64,000 bases of DNA from Nautilus pompilius (Eukaryota > Mollusca > Cephalopoda > Nautilida > Nautilidae), in NCBI GenBank assembly GCA_018389105.1, contig JACATO010000923.1:248001-312000 (forward strand), read 5' to 3'. This document shows, piece by piece, positions 35,996 through 48,773 of the stretch. The number at the start of each line of letters is the position of its first letter. The first letter of the stretch is position 1. The notes beneath the pieces were generated by a model. It was not told where the DNA came from, did not search any database, and saw only the letters and a program-made list of their open reading frames with translations. The position numbers and the translations under genes are program-made.

Positions 35996-38900
35996 GAGAG
36001 AGATGATTCCAACTAAACACTAACATTGTAAGGTTCTATTTAAACCAAAAAAAAAAAAAAATCAGATTAGAAAAGTTCTCTTAGCACACTGGTTCTTTCC
36101 TATTTAATAAAAAAAGGAACACTAAATTAATCTGTCAAATAATTTTTAAAAAGTTGTCTTAATAAATCTACACAAGGAAGCAGGAACGTTCCCAAAACAC
36201 ACACACATATAGGTAGTATAGGCTGTAGACAGCGAACTACTTCTCTAAATAGCTGAAAGAAAATACCTCGGTGCTCGGATTTCTGGAAAACAAACATTCC
36301 TATCTGCAGTACAAAATCTAGAAATTTTTAAGAAAAAATAAATACTGATAATTTATAACCATCAAGATCTACTCTATTTCTATTTGTTTTAAATTTTACA
36401 TTCTAAGGTTTTGAAAGTTACCTGTCAGCAAAGTCTTTTATTAATACTGAGCATCAAAACTAAAATTGTTCATATTTTGACTTATTACTTCGGCTGACAA
36501 AAAAATTCTAAGTTTATAACAGCACTTAGTCTAAAGTAGAAAAAAAAATCACATTATGAACAGATTTCCTTTTACATGATTTAATGTTTTCAAGTGGAAC
36601 TGTAGCGCAAGAATATAATTTGCACATTACCATATAGCTTTATTTGACTCCTATAATGAATTTGTTGATTGGAATTGCCTTTCGACCATAGAAAACAAAT
36701 AAGTCACCATAGTTAATAAGAAATTATGCTAGATCATAGCAAAGCTAATAACCATAATTTAGTCATTTGCTGCAACATGCTATGGTAAAAAATGGCAGCC
36801 ATCTTCATATGTTATCTAGATGTATTAACTGGTTATAATCAAGTTTCAATTTTGGTGTCATTGGTAAAAAGTTGCTTTCTTGTTTTTAAATTATTCCAAG
36901 GTTATGATGTGCAAATTACATTAAAGTACTAGGAGTCCCATTAAGTGGATTACATTTTTATCTAACAAAATACAGAATAGAAGATATGCACTAGATGAGG
37001 AAGAGGTCAATGTGCGAAGAAGGATCAAGTAAACAAGACAGACAGACATTTCTGAAAGAGAAAGATAAAAATTTCTTCTTCAAGTTTAACATCTTTAAAA
37101 ACCACTCCACATCACGTCAGTCAGTTTGCAATATTAAGCCAAAGATTATTGCATAAAAACAAACTTTTTTTAGAATAAAAACTTCATAAAACAAATGTAC
37201 CATGCACGACGAAAACCAAAATCATTAAAACAAAAACCATGCTTTAGAAGAAAGTGAGTAACAAAATTCAAAAGATAATAAACAACTTGGCAAAAGTAAC
37301 CTGTAGGCAAATCTGACAGCAGCCATGCAGTAAATGTCTTTGACCAATCATAGCCTGCACTAAAGTTTAGTGTATTATGAAAAACTAAAGCCAAGACACA
37401 ATGGCAAATTTAGCAAAATTATTCTAACAACGTAACAAAACCATACAATATCCATTACCATTACTGTTTTACTGCTGTTATTATTTAGTGATTTTAATGT
37501 TTTAACTAAACAAGAATCTTCAAATACACTCGTTTTCACATTACTAGGCTAATTAACACCTTTTCCCTATTCATACGAAATGCCATGACTGGTCCTTTCT
37601 ACAAACAGTTGGCTGAACAACTCTGACTTTGCTTGCGGCATGAGAATGTACGGCATTCTGCCATTTACAAGAAAGGGCAACAACACTAAATCAATCATTA
37701 ATGGGCAATCTCCTCACCATCATCATTTCAGGCAGACAAAAAGTTAACAGCAATCAATAAAGATTCTGAAGAAATGCTGTAAAAATTTTTAAAAAATAAA
37801 TTACAATATACTTTCTGATGATTAAATGATAAATATAAATCACCAAATTGTATATTATTTACTTATATTTGATGAGTTTGATAAAAAATTTTACATGCAC
37901 ATAAAACTAACAACAGACGAGAGCACAAAGCGGCAGCATTGTAAGGTGTGAAACGGTCTCTTATTGAATGGGAGCCACCAAATGACAAACAGGAACGCAA
38001 TTTCAGCAGCAGCTTCCACAGTTTTATCATCTCCTCTGAGATATTTACACATAGGTACGTGCTGAGTGTAATGTAAAAATAATTTAAAGCAGTTGTTCTC
38101 TCAGAGTAACCTCAAACCACAAAGAATGTTACACGAGAAAACAAAGATCAGCTCAGAGGCAGTTATTAGCCAGTCATGGGGAGGATAATCGACCTGCTTT
38201 TCAGATTGCCGCAATGTTTAAACACAAAAACGGGAGATAAAAACTCTTGAATTATAAATGATACATACTGTACTGTACTGTACAGATATATTTTGAGGGA
38301 AAAATCTCAAAGAAAGAGTCTGTTGATGTTTATTAAATCTGGCATAAGCAAAATAAAGCTAAAGTATTAAAAGTTTTATTCAAGCATAGATCTAAATCTA
38401 GATATATAGCTAAAAAGTACAGAACTTGATATCATTTCAAAACGTCTGATTGTCGAAATTCTAAATTACGACAAGAATTTTCAAAAAAAAAATCTTCCTT
38501 CTGACGCAAAACTTCCAAGAAAATTCTAACAGAGTTTTGTAGGAAATCTTATTTATTTATTTATAATTTGCAAAAAAAAATATTTGTGAAAGTATCTCAT
38601 GGTCTTTATTAGACTTTTTCTGACAGACAGACAGACAAAATGCAGGGAAGGAGATGTTGCATGCTGGAGCACCTGCACACAGGTGATGTATTATTTATAT
38701 GCCCCACATTAACTCTAAACAAGCCAGGTTTTCGGCACACAGAGATACAATATACCTATCAGGTCATAGAAAGAAAAAAACTTTCAGCTGACAACAAACG
38801 TGAATAGCTGAGTTCTGTGGCAGAAAAACTGTATCTAATGCAAAAGAGAATTTCTTCCTAAACATTCACTTCACAAAGCAGATAAAATTTATCTAGAAAA

Positions 38901-41900
38901 TTTTATTTTCTGGTTGAAATTTATTTGAGTAGTCTCCCTTGATTTAATACAGCCACTGGGAGCCAAGAGTCACAAATATGCTAAAAACAAAACATGGCAG
39001 AACGCAGAACTGTAGGTGGTGGTGGTGGGGTCTCGATGCAGGTACAATGAGCTTAAATGGTCAGGGTTACACGTCAAAGGCACAAAAAGGAAATATTCCT
39101 CTTAGATTTACTTCGCTTTCTTTCACCATCTCTAGGTGCAAAGTTTTAGCAATCTTCTATAAACATCTAAAATATATAACTTTCTTATCTAATAACAGGT
39201 ATCTGGTTTTTGCAATGGAAATGTGGCTAATGAAATTATGGAAAGGTGATAATTTAGTATCCTGGTACAACTAGATTAATTAATTAATAAAATAGAATAA
39301 AAGTAAAAAATTTTTTTAATTGCAGATATAGCTGCAGTATATCCTAATTTGAGCTAAACCAAAGAACTACTGTATTCATTTGGCATCTATTAAGAAAAAA
39401 AGCACGAAATTATATTCATTCATTTGCATTGTATTTTTAAATCAGATTAACTAAAAGTCTGAATTCCATCTCTTGGAATCTATACTAATTTTATATAGAT
39501 ACCCTGGCGTACAGATTTCAAACTATCCCATACCCGAGATGACAAATGACCAACACACCGTGCAATAAAATTACTGAGAAAACACTAAGAGTCATCAAGG
39601 TGCTAAATTATATTTCAAGATATGGTTTATCAAGAAATATGCCTGAAAATGGATGTATGGGGAATTAAAAAATTAATGAACTGCTGCAAATGTTTACAGT
39701 TAACATCCACACTTTACTCCATTCATGTTACGGCTTTTCTTCTTTTCCATAACTAAAAAAAAAAACGTTATCATATTTAAAGAAAGACTATCAAGAGGTG
39801 CTACCAAAACACCACGTCCTATTCTAATTGACAAAAGAAGAACACCTTCTACCTTTCTTTTAGACTATAAGTATGGTAGTATTAGTAGCATCACTATCTA
39901 GCTAGCCTGCTCTACGATCATCAGTTGTCTACACCATGATACACAAGGGGCCAGCAACATCAAGTCCACACACTGGGGTGGCAGCAAGTTTGAACTACTG
40001 AGGGAGAGTTAGCAGTGAAATGTTTGTTGTTAGTGGTGCAACTTGCTTCACAGCAGTCGGCCACAAGACATATTACCCCATCAATTGATGCATCGTTTGC
40101 AGAGTATTTAGGATCATCAATGTTTATTTTAGCCAGGTCTTCGTCAATCTAAAACAGAACACAGCAATCAAAAAGATCACCCTGAAAACAGACTAAAAGA
40201 CATTATGGTCATCATTATTCATGGTTGCCCCATTGTTTTTCTTTTTCTTTTTTTTTCAAATATTTAAGCAAATAAAAAAAAATTTGTCAGAAGTATTAAT
40301 CACATACTGGCTCATCAATAACCAAATAAATATTGTAACAAATTAAAGGCCAAGATTTCTTTAAAATTCCACATTTTTTTTCTTGTGCTTACTGGCCAGA
40401 ATCGACTTTACAGTCAATCAGACATCTAAAGACTCTAGTACTGCCTTCCTTAATGTTACATTTATAAAGAAAGGTTTTTGTTGTTGTTTTAAGTATTCAT
40501 TCTTAAAGTAGCATTCAGCGCCTTCTTGTGCAGGGAGTACTTACTGTATGACGACGACTTACTGACAAAAATTCTTAAATGAGTATGTTGATCAAACTAC
40601 ACGCAGTTAATTATGCTGTGTACATCTGCACTGTTTTGGTTCAAAATGGCAAATCTGCTTTAAGGTTGGAGCCAACCAATGCACCCTCCCTTGAAATCAA
40701 CCTTTAGTAAACCTTTTATTCCAATACATGAAGCAGAACTCGGCTCAAACACACTTAAAATACTTATGAAATTTGTCTCAAGAAATTTAAACATGAAAGA
40801 TCATCATTAAAATTCCAAACACCTGAATTATGACTGGATGTTTATCTTTGTTTACAGATCTTGAACTTCAACCTTTCGTCATTCACCTGGAGCCATTTAG
40901 AAATAAGTGAGCTTGTAAGATGTTGTCTCGTAGTGATGGCTGATGAAAACTGAAATCTCAAATTAAAAGTATTCAAAAGGTTTTAATTTTTGTGTGATAA
41001 GAAAGAGTGATAAACAAGATTTCTTTACCATCACGTGTTTGCTGGTGAGTGTCAGGTTTGGTACCAATGGTTCCATCGAGTGCAGAAACTCCATACCGCG
41101 AGCAATATCAAGTGCGAATCTTAGTGCCTGGTTCTGATCAACAACGATGCCTGCAAGTTAAAGAACAGATAGATAAAGGGAAATGTCAAGTAGAGAATAG
41201 AGAAAAATAAAATCTGCATGCTGCAAGTTCACACTACAGAGATCCATTCGTGTTCAAAATAAAATTTTTTCCATTGTTACAACAACAAAATGAAGGACAT
41301 TTGTTTAGCTGTTGAAAGTAGCTGCTTAAAACAGGTTGTTCTTTAGCTATTTTTCTATGGACTGTCAGAGTTTAAGCAATGAATAGTGCACCTGTTTCGC
41401 CATGGAGTACATTGAACAGAGATCCATAGGGCATAAACTGGCTGATCACTATTAGGCTCGGAGGTTGGTTACAACAAGCAAGAACTGGCAAAATGTTCGG
41501 ATGATTAAATATCCTGAAACAGAGAAAGTGAAATTAAAGTAAATCGTTCCAGTCTTTCCTGAAGAGAAAAAAAAGAGAACTACCAAACAACGTATGGAAA
41601 ATAAATTAGACTCTTTTTTTTAAAAAAAAAATAGAACAGTAATACTTCTGAATATTTTTTAAATCCCACAACAGTTCACATCTGAGTAAGAAACTATTAT
41701 GTAGAGAAAGCCTGCGCTATAATTCGATTCAGACTCGAGTATCAATTTCTGTAGTTATCCCACCTTTTACATACCAAACCAATCACCAAAAACAAAAAAG
41801 GGTGACAGAAAAAAGAGAATGGCAGAATGCAAAACATGTGTAACTTCAATCACAGACTTATTATTTCAAGAAACAAATAGAATTATTGCCGATTCATTTA

Positions 41901-44900
41901 CCTTAATCGTGGAAATTCTTCCTGGAAATCCCTAGACATCCTAATGGTGCAATCCCGCATATTCAACACTTTTGCGACAATTTCATTGTCTTGCCACATA
42001 CCTCTCCATACCTGGGGATCGACAAAGATACAGAAATTAAATTACTATTTGTTTTATTTTAAGTAACTAGCAAACTTTCCCTAAACAAAAAATAAAAAAT
42101 AAGAAGTTGTGTAAGTCTGTAAACTGCAGTGGGGATTGGAAACCCCTTCTTGACAATTAATTGTTTGAAATATTAAAGTTACTTAGACCACCAAAAAAAG
42201 AAACAAGACTGCCTGTCCAGTGATAGGGAATGCGAAAGAAAACAATACACGGTTCTTTCAATGTATAATCAAAGCCCTTGTAGTCTGGAGGTGTAATGAC
42301 CCTTCAACAGCCCTGCATACAGACTCTTACCCTGAAAAGTCATTACAGTAAGAATGCACAACAACTGCTCATTGGCAGGAAGATGTCTCAAGTTCAAGTA
42401 TAGTCGAAAACCTCAACTATATTCCTTGGGAGCCTGTGTCACCACCAACTTAAACTCGCATTCTCCAAACGAAGTTAAATTTTGAAAAAAGAAAAAAAAA
42501 GACACCTTGGAATAATGCACAGTACTTGTTGCTCTGCCACCAAACAATCATCTCTTCTGGATGGCCTGTGAAACATTTGGGCTAGAGGGATGCACAAAGT
42601 GAATATATGCATCTTTGTTCTACTGAAATATTTCTTAGTCACTATCATAGATTTATGAGACATACTTTGCTGGTAGCAACTTTAAATCTTGTATCCAAAT
42701 CAGCGAAATGGAAACATTTGCTTGAAATTATACGTTGTCCTTTGATACCTGCTGACTTGTATGATTTTCATGTATTGGGATGAAATGCTAATTTTCTTGT
42801 CTTCCGGTTACTGCATTCTTTCCACATATCCTGGACATTCCTTCACTTGGAGAATTATAACAGCAGCAGCAGCTCTTTACATTGCTCTCACTGCAACCTT
42901 CAAACATACTCTTGTTTTTCGAATTGCCGGACTTTGAAACTTTTTCCGTGTATGTAAAGCAAACTTTTCTTTACATGGCCCATATTGGATGATGATTTTA
43001 TTCATCAGAAATGTTCTAATCATCTGCTAACATAAAGAAATCTTAGTCTGTTGTCTTGACAAATTGAAATCTAGGACTGGCTTAAATGCTTTCACATCTA
43101 TATTCAAAAGAAAAGAGAATATTCCTTGCATTAAATATCACTGGCTGTTAGGATTTGATCCTCTACAGCTCGATGAAAGCTTGCACAGGCTGCCAAGTGT
43201 TTTACTGTGCCTCCATCACGAGGGAATTTGCAAATGACTGGTATTAGGGAAGAAAAAAAATTTTCCCTTCTGCTGTAATGCTTCCAAAGTAATGTAATCC
43301 TTGTAATTTGTAACACACAGTTAAGTAACCAGTGAAGTAGTGGATGTGTTTGATTTCCAAAAGACTTCTCTTTAAGCATGTACCTTCTATAGAAAGGCAT
43401 ACACTGTTGGTGATTCATGTTTCAGGAAATCACTTGACACAGATACTTATGCTTTCAATTGATCCATCTTTAGTTTTGCGATACACCACAAATGAATTCA
43501 CATTTGCTTGGCTGTTCTCCCAGTGAAAACTCCACAAAACCCATCAACAGTTACTCTAGTCTGGTGGCAGCCACTGGCTCTGTTTTTTGATGAAATAGAT
43601 ATATTTTCTTTTTACTGCTGTTGCTGTGTTTTTTTGTCTATAAAGCTTTACTACTTTGCATGATACATAGTGCAAGCATATGTGAATGAATTATATAGTC
43701 ACCCAACCTTGGTAGGCTAAAGTGACTAATGATTTCAAAACGTGTGCATGAATGCAAATAGTAGCATACAATGTTGGGTGGTTTTTATCCCTCGGAATCA
43801 AGGCGGTCAAACAAGTTTGCCGCGATTCTCACACCTCAGGACATGAACATCTCATACATGTATTCAGTGCCACAAAGCCATTTTCAATCCTGAAGTGGGT
43901 TTTTGGTCACATTTAGCAAGGGAATCTTCACAGAACTCTGTAGATGATAATGGTGATATTCTACATTCTGGTTATATTTCATATTGAGATAACAGAAAGT
44001 CAGCTGCCATGCTTCACCAGTGCTTGACTTTGAGCTCCAAATATGGCTTCATGCACCGCATGACATGATCAAATGTCCACTTTGGATTTAATTAGGGACA
44101 AAAATAAAAATCAAAGACTCAGGAATTATACAGAACTGAGCAACCCAAATTCAAAAATTTTAATTTTAATTTTAAACAACCAAAAAAAGAACATCTTAAT
44201 ATACCCAACTTTCAGATCCGTAATCATATAAGTGAACTGTAATTAAAACATTACGTGTGTTTTTTTGGGATTAAATTATCCCAATGTACTCATACATCAT
44301 ATCTCCTTCTAAAGTCCAGTTTCTTCCAGTACACAAGTAAAAAGTCAGCAAAGATTTCCTTAAATTTACAGCTGTCAAATTTGTTTTAGCACACCCAGCA
44401 TCTCCTGTATCAATTTGTATATTAACTAACTAGAATGTTTAATAATCAGACTATAAAAATATTTTAGTCTTTATTAATTGTTTTATATTGGAAAACAGTA
44501 GTCATCAAGTGCGATGTTTTCCTTGAATTCTCTGACTCAGTGAATCTCAGGCTGGCTCAGCCACTTCCAACTGAAGACTCATTTATCCACCCAACATTAT
44601 TAAAAAAAAAAAAAACAGATTTTCTTGAATTGGTCTACCATATTGTTGATGTTGTGTTTGTTTTTTTCTCTCACACATCTGAAAATGAAGAGTTCTAGTC
44701 AGAATTTCCATAGATTAAAGTCTGAGGACACCAAATACTCCTGCGCTTACTGTCGTCATTTCCAATGTCATGCAGCTGGGTCACAGCCTCTGAGAGGCCA
44801 GGGTCACTACAACAATAGGGTTCCTTCTGACAGCTTCATCAGCAAAGAAAGAATAACTGTTACATAATCAAAAATGAGTGAAAATAACTCACTTTGCAAA

Positions 44901-47900
44901 AAGTTGCATATGGAGGGACTCCCCATATAATTACTTGGCATGGAAACAAGGATGCTAGACTTCTATTTCTGTAGACAAGGAAATCTGAGGACTTTTCATA
45001 ACTGTGGGAACCCTGTTGATCATTTCTGACAAGATTTTTTAAATCTACATAAATAGTTATCCTAGGAATTCGAGTTTCATGATAACAGCTGTCTTGTGCT
45101 TGCAGCTGCTGATCAATGAACTGTGGATTTTGTCACGTGTAAAATGAAGCATTTTTTAAACCCAAGTATCTTATTGTTGAGGTCCTGTACCTTTGGAACT
45201 GTGAGAGCTGGGGGGCTTCAGCTTTACAAACCTTCCTTTGGGAGCCCAATGATCCATCAGTAGAAGTTTCATCAAAATCTGAGAATGAAGTGGGGGCACT
45301 TTCTCAAAATTTGATGACCTGATGTGGAGTAGCCCAAGAGCAAACTTTATAGGCTCAAAGAAAAAGATGATATCTATACTTTTTTCTTTTTGAAGAAGAC
45401 TGAATCATGAAATTCATCAAAAAATATTTGAAAAACAGCAGCAGCAATAGAAAAATGTTAAAAGTGAGAGGAGAGTTCTCGAGTCTAACCTGTCCTGAGT
45501 GAGTGGATGCTACAGCCCCACTCAGACTGAGCTGAGAGATGTCCACTCCAGTGTGTCTGGATAAAGTCGCATCACCTGAAATACATGGAACAAATACAAT
45601 TTTTTTTTCCCTTAAAGCTACATTTTAAAAACAACAAGTTATGTAAATAAACAAAATAAAATCTGACAACAAACAGTGTATACAGTTGTTGCACAAATTG
45701 ATTTTGTTGCTGAACTTCATTAAACAATACTAGAAATTATGCAAAAATTATTCATTCTGATATAAGATTGGTTTTTTGAAGAAGACTAGGCTGACAGCCA
45801 TTTATACATAAATAAAGAATCTAAGAATAATAAAAATGGCTTTTTTTTAGTTACCATGGTGACAGTAATTTGTTTGTTTCATTACATTTAAATTAATTTT
45901 AATTTTTTTTTTTCTATTTTCACATCAGATTCATTATTTTCAAAAGAAAACCTTACGTACGACTCCGCGTCTTGTATCCTAGCCAGCTTCGATCTTTAAA
46001 TGGAACTTTTTTAAAGTCCTGTCCCAGAGCTGCAGCCCGATCTGAAAATAATCGTATTCACCCATAGAGTAAATATCACAGGCCTCCGACACAGAATGTG
46101 AAGGTTTGCAGTGACATGCAGTGTGTTTATTACTAACTGAACTATTCTGTCGAATAAACCAGTAAGGCCATGGGTAACAAATGCACAAGCTGAAGATTAG
46201 TCATTATACTAATATCTGCGAGGTTAAGAATTAGCACACTGCCCTTTTCTTCTTCTTAAATCAATCAATGAGCAAGTAGACAACTTCAATTTATTAACAG
46301 CTTTAACAAGCTGTTCTTTATAAAATATATATTTTGAAAATTATCATTAATAATTTTTTTTTTTAATTCCACAATTAGCTACTTAATAATTATGGTGAGT
46401 ATTCGATCTCTAATAATAATAATATATAAATGTTTATATTAGTTACATCTCATGGACACTTTTAAAAAATCTTTTTTATTTTCTACACAGAATGTACCCC
46501 CAGTGCAAAAGGAAACAATATGGATAATTAGTAAGATGAATAAATTCAAAAAAGTGAAAACTATTGCAATTTCCATAAAACATGTGCACAGATAAATCCA
46601 ATTATAATTTATAAACACACCTCTTTTTTTCTGAGCTATGAACTACCAGCCAATAATATGTCGGAGTACCTACCTTTCAGAATGATGGCCAACTGTGGAT
46701 TAGCTCTGTCTAGCGCTGTCTCATCGTATTTGTTTGCAATGCAGACCAAAGCACCGTTATGCACCAAATCCTGTGATGGATAAATTATTAGAATTCTGCT
46801 CATCTTATTTGTGTTTTGGTACATCCAAGGTTTCCAAAATTATACAACAACAAAATGAAATGTCTACGTCTTCTATAGCCTGACATCATCAATTCTCATT
46901 TAAAAATGAAGATAATCTGCCATGAATTTCATTAGTTTGGGTTTTTCTTACCAGCCTTATCAGTAGTAACTAATGAACTTTGTTCATTGCTATGATCAGG
47001 CTTTAGTCCCAAAAGAGAATTTTTTGGTGTGTATGTTAATTTGCAGCAGACTTTCCTAACAGTTAACAGGGGCACTCACTATCCCCAAACTGGGGATACT
47101 TATGCAAACATCAACAAAAAGTAGATTCAGTTTAATCACTAATACTGATAAGATCAGGCGAGCTAGCCTCCTATTCTCTGTAAACAATGCCACCAATAAT
47201 TGTCCCATCTTTTTTTAGATTTACAAAAAAAAAATTGAATTAAAGTATCTTCCTGTCAGGATGGCAACAAATTAATGAGAAACTTTGTTTAATTTTCCGT
47301 TGACTTACTAAATTCTCAATTGTGTGGTTTATTCTTCACTAAAACAGGTATTTCTTTTTTTAAGAGAGTAAATAGGGGGCACTACACACCATCTTGTCTT
47401 CGATGGTAGGCATACAATACTAAAAACCTAAATATGAGGGTAATTGCTCACCTCTGTAATATGATCGTATCCCCAGAAGCAGGCATAATGCAAGGGTGTA
47501 TTACCATGTTCATTGACAGCATTGATGTTGGCTTTGTTCTGCAGCAACTACAACATAATTTTAAAAAAAAAATAAAAAATAGTGCAATATTTTTCTCTGA
47601 GATAAGTTAATTAGCATTTTCTTCTAAGAAAAAGAAATACAAACTGTAAATGCCACCTTCCATTTTGAAATCAAAACAAGAATCCAGGCTCTTTATATCC
47701 TAATTTAAATAATTAGAAAATTTACATGATCCACATTCAAATAAAAATAAACTTCTAAATTTAAAATAAAAAGTTTTCTTTACGATTTTTTTCAAAGTGA
47801 ATTCAACTTGTCAATAAATTTCAAAGAAAAATCTGAATAGACCACCGCCGGATTATACGTGATAACCATCGTCTACTATACATTTAGTATCACATAAAAG

Positions 47901-48773
47901 TAGAAAAAAAGGTCTGTTTCAATAATCAGAAACGTTTCTAGCCAAATTTTTGTCTGCCCCCCCCTTTCATATTTTCCTTTCGTTAGGACAAAGGTCTACT
48001 GATTGTTCACAAATGACTAGATTACAGCAGTTAAAATAACATTCTAAAGTTTCACTTCATGAAAAACTTGTTACAGATTTAGGTGATGGGAAAGATAAAA
48101 CTTGCGCTTGCTACATCACATTATGGCATTCATCATAAAGAGCTACCATACAAAGAATAATTTAGAACAATTTTTGATTAATTGAAGTACTTTGCATACA
48201 TTATTATTAATAGTTTATCAGTTCCAAAGTGTTTTTTAATATGTACAAATGTTTATATAATAGGTAAATTGCCTCTGATATCCCTTGTGGAATAATGCCA
48301 ATGAGAACATGGGTATTAGACAGGGATCGGAAACTAGAATTAGTTTGAGCAGTTCCCACCACCTTGGTAAAAACCAATTAGAAGCCTACACTTCAATGAT
48401 ATTTCCATCTTCACTATGTAGTTGTAAAGACGACAACTGTTCTGGCGCGCAATGATGTTAGCTTGCAGTAGAGATTTCTACTGTTTGAATAGCACAAGTG
48501 GCTGATCGGCTTTCTTAGACTACTCTTCTGTTCTAAAATCCCACCTCTTGTCAAATCTCATCCTTATCTCTCACCCCATTCATAGCAGCAAATCTGCACC
48601 ATTTTACCTTCAACACAATGTCCCTGTGGCCGTGGGCAGCAGCCAGATGCAGTGCTGTGTCATCACCCATGTTGGTGGCATTAATGCGAGCACCCCGCAT
48701 TATCAGCATTTCTACGATGTTCGTCCGACCCTCTCTGGCAGCCCAGTGCAACAAGCTAAAACGATGGTCATCG
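30234..48773 (-). CDS. ILK: ILK: integrin-linked (pseudo)kinase, all but the first ~30 residues
   Basis: Eleven exons in gene order: 48608-48773, 47452-47547, 46674-46770, 45961-46041, 45490-45575, 41902-42011, 41392-41513, 41029-41150, 31084-31183, 30616-30746, 30234-30386. Every border is AG/GT and all phases match, giving 420 residues plus stop. The N-terminal ankyrin repeats begin [18 protein letters not shown] and include [10 protein letters not shown]-type turns, [14 protein letters not shown] and [14 protein letters not shown] linker follows ([16 protein letters not shown]), then the kinase-like domain with [45 protein letters not shown] and a C-terminus ending MRQAS. As in other ILKs the catalytic sites are degenerate: [10 protein letters not shown] replaces HRDLxxxN and MADYRF replaces DFG, while the ATP-site lysine (AKVL) and APE remain. 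ILK scaffolds PINCH and parvin at integrin adhesions. The first exon was not found up to 64000, so intron 1 exceeds 15 kb or its exon is lost from the assembly. Confidence 0.97.
34072..36006. repeat. 47-copy minisatellite with a perfect CRE octamer in every unit
   Basis: Tandem units of mostly 36-44 bp with consensus GAGAGATGACGTCAGTAG, then TRCACACAGACAG and a variable GA run. I counted 47 occurrences of TGACGTCA from 34080 to 35948. The first 17 units carry GTGCACAC and the later ones GTACACAC; later units are longer because their GA runs are expanded. Long open frames on both strands (about 200-290 codons) are a consequence of the repeat having no stop codon in several frames and are not genes. 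Located in the large ILK intron. Confidence 0.97.
40077..40148 (-). CDS. ILK: Candidate duplicated / alternative ILK exon (24 codons, in frame)
   Basis: A good acceptor (CTGTGTTCTGTTTTAG) is followed by [19 protein letters not shown] and ASIDG, then a donor-like GGG|GTAATA. Its start closely parallels the constitutive exon at 31084-31183 ([16 protein letters not shown]). It is 72 bp and both flanking ILK borders are phase 0, so it could be inserted as a cassette without shifting frame. Used instead as a last exon, it would read through 27 further residues to a stop and cut off the kinase C-lobe. The splice-site pair and homology are seen; usage is inference. Confidence 0.5.
42012..45489. other. 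ILK intron, no recognised feature
   Basis: 3.5-kb intron between the exons encoding THSGQ and VWRGMWQ. Several short open frames on both strands (43131-43418, 43344-43526, 44625-44867) are protein-like but unidentified. The stretch may be an old transposon too decayed for me to name. Confidence 0.4.

Larger units (their letters stand above)
31184..41028 (-). other. 9.8-kb ILK intron
   Basis: Separates the exon ending ...LTSKHVM from the exon starting [10 protein letters not shown]. It contains the CRE minisatellite (34072-36006) and a candidate alternative exon (40077-40148). Outside these I see AT-rich sequence with no recognised gene on either strand. Open frames at 33405-33611, 37170-37394 and 38978-39274 carry no known motif. 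Confidence 0.6.

Noticed and set aside
34032-36023. Long open frames (up to about 290 codons) on both strands in the CRE array
   Set aside because: They come from a stop-free tandem unit, appear on both strands and in several frames, and encode only the repeat peptide with no start context or splice logic.
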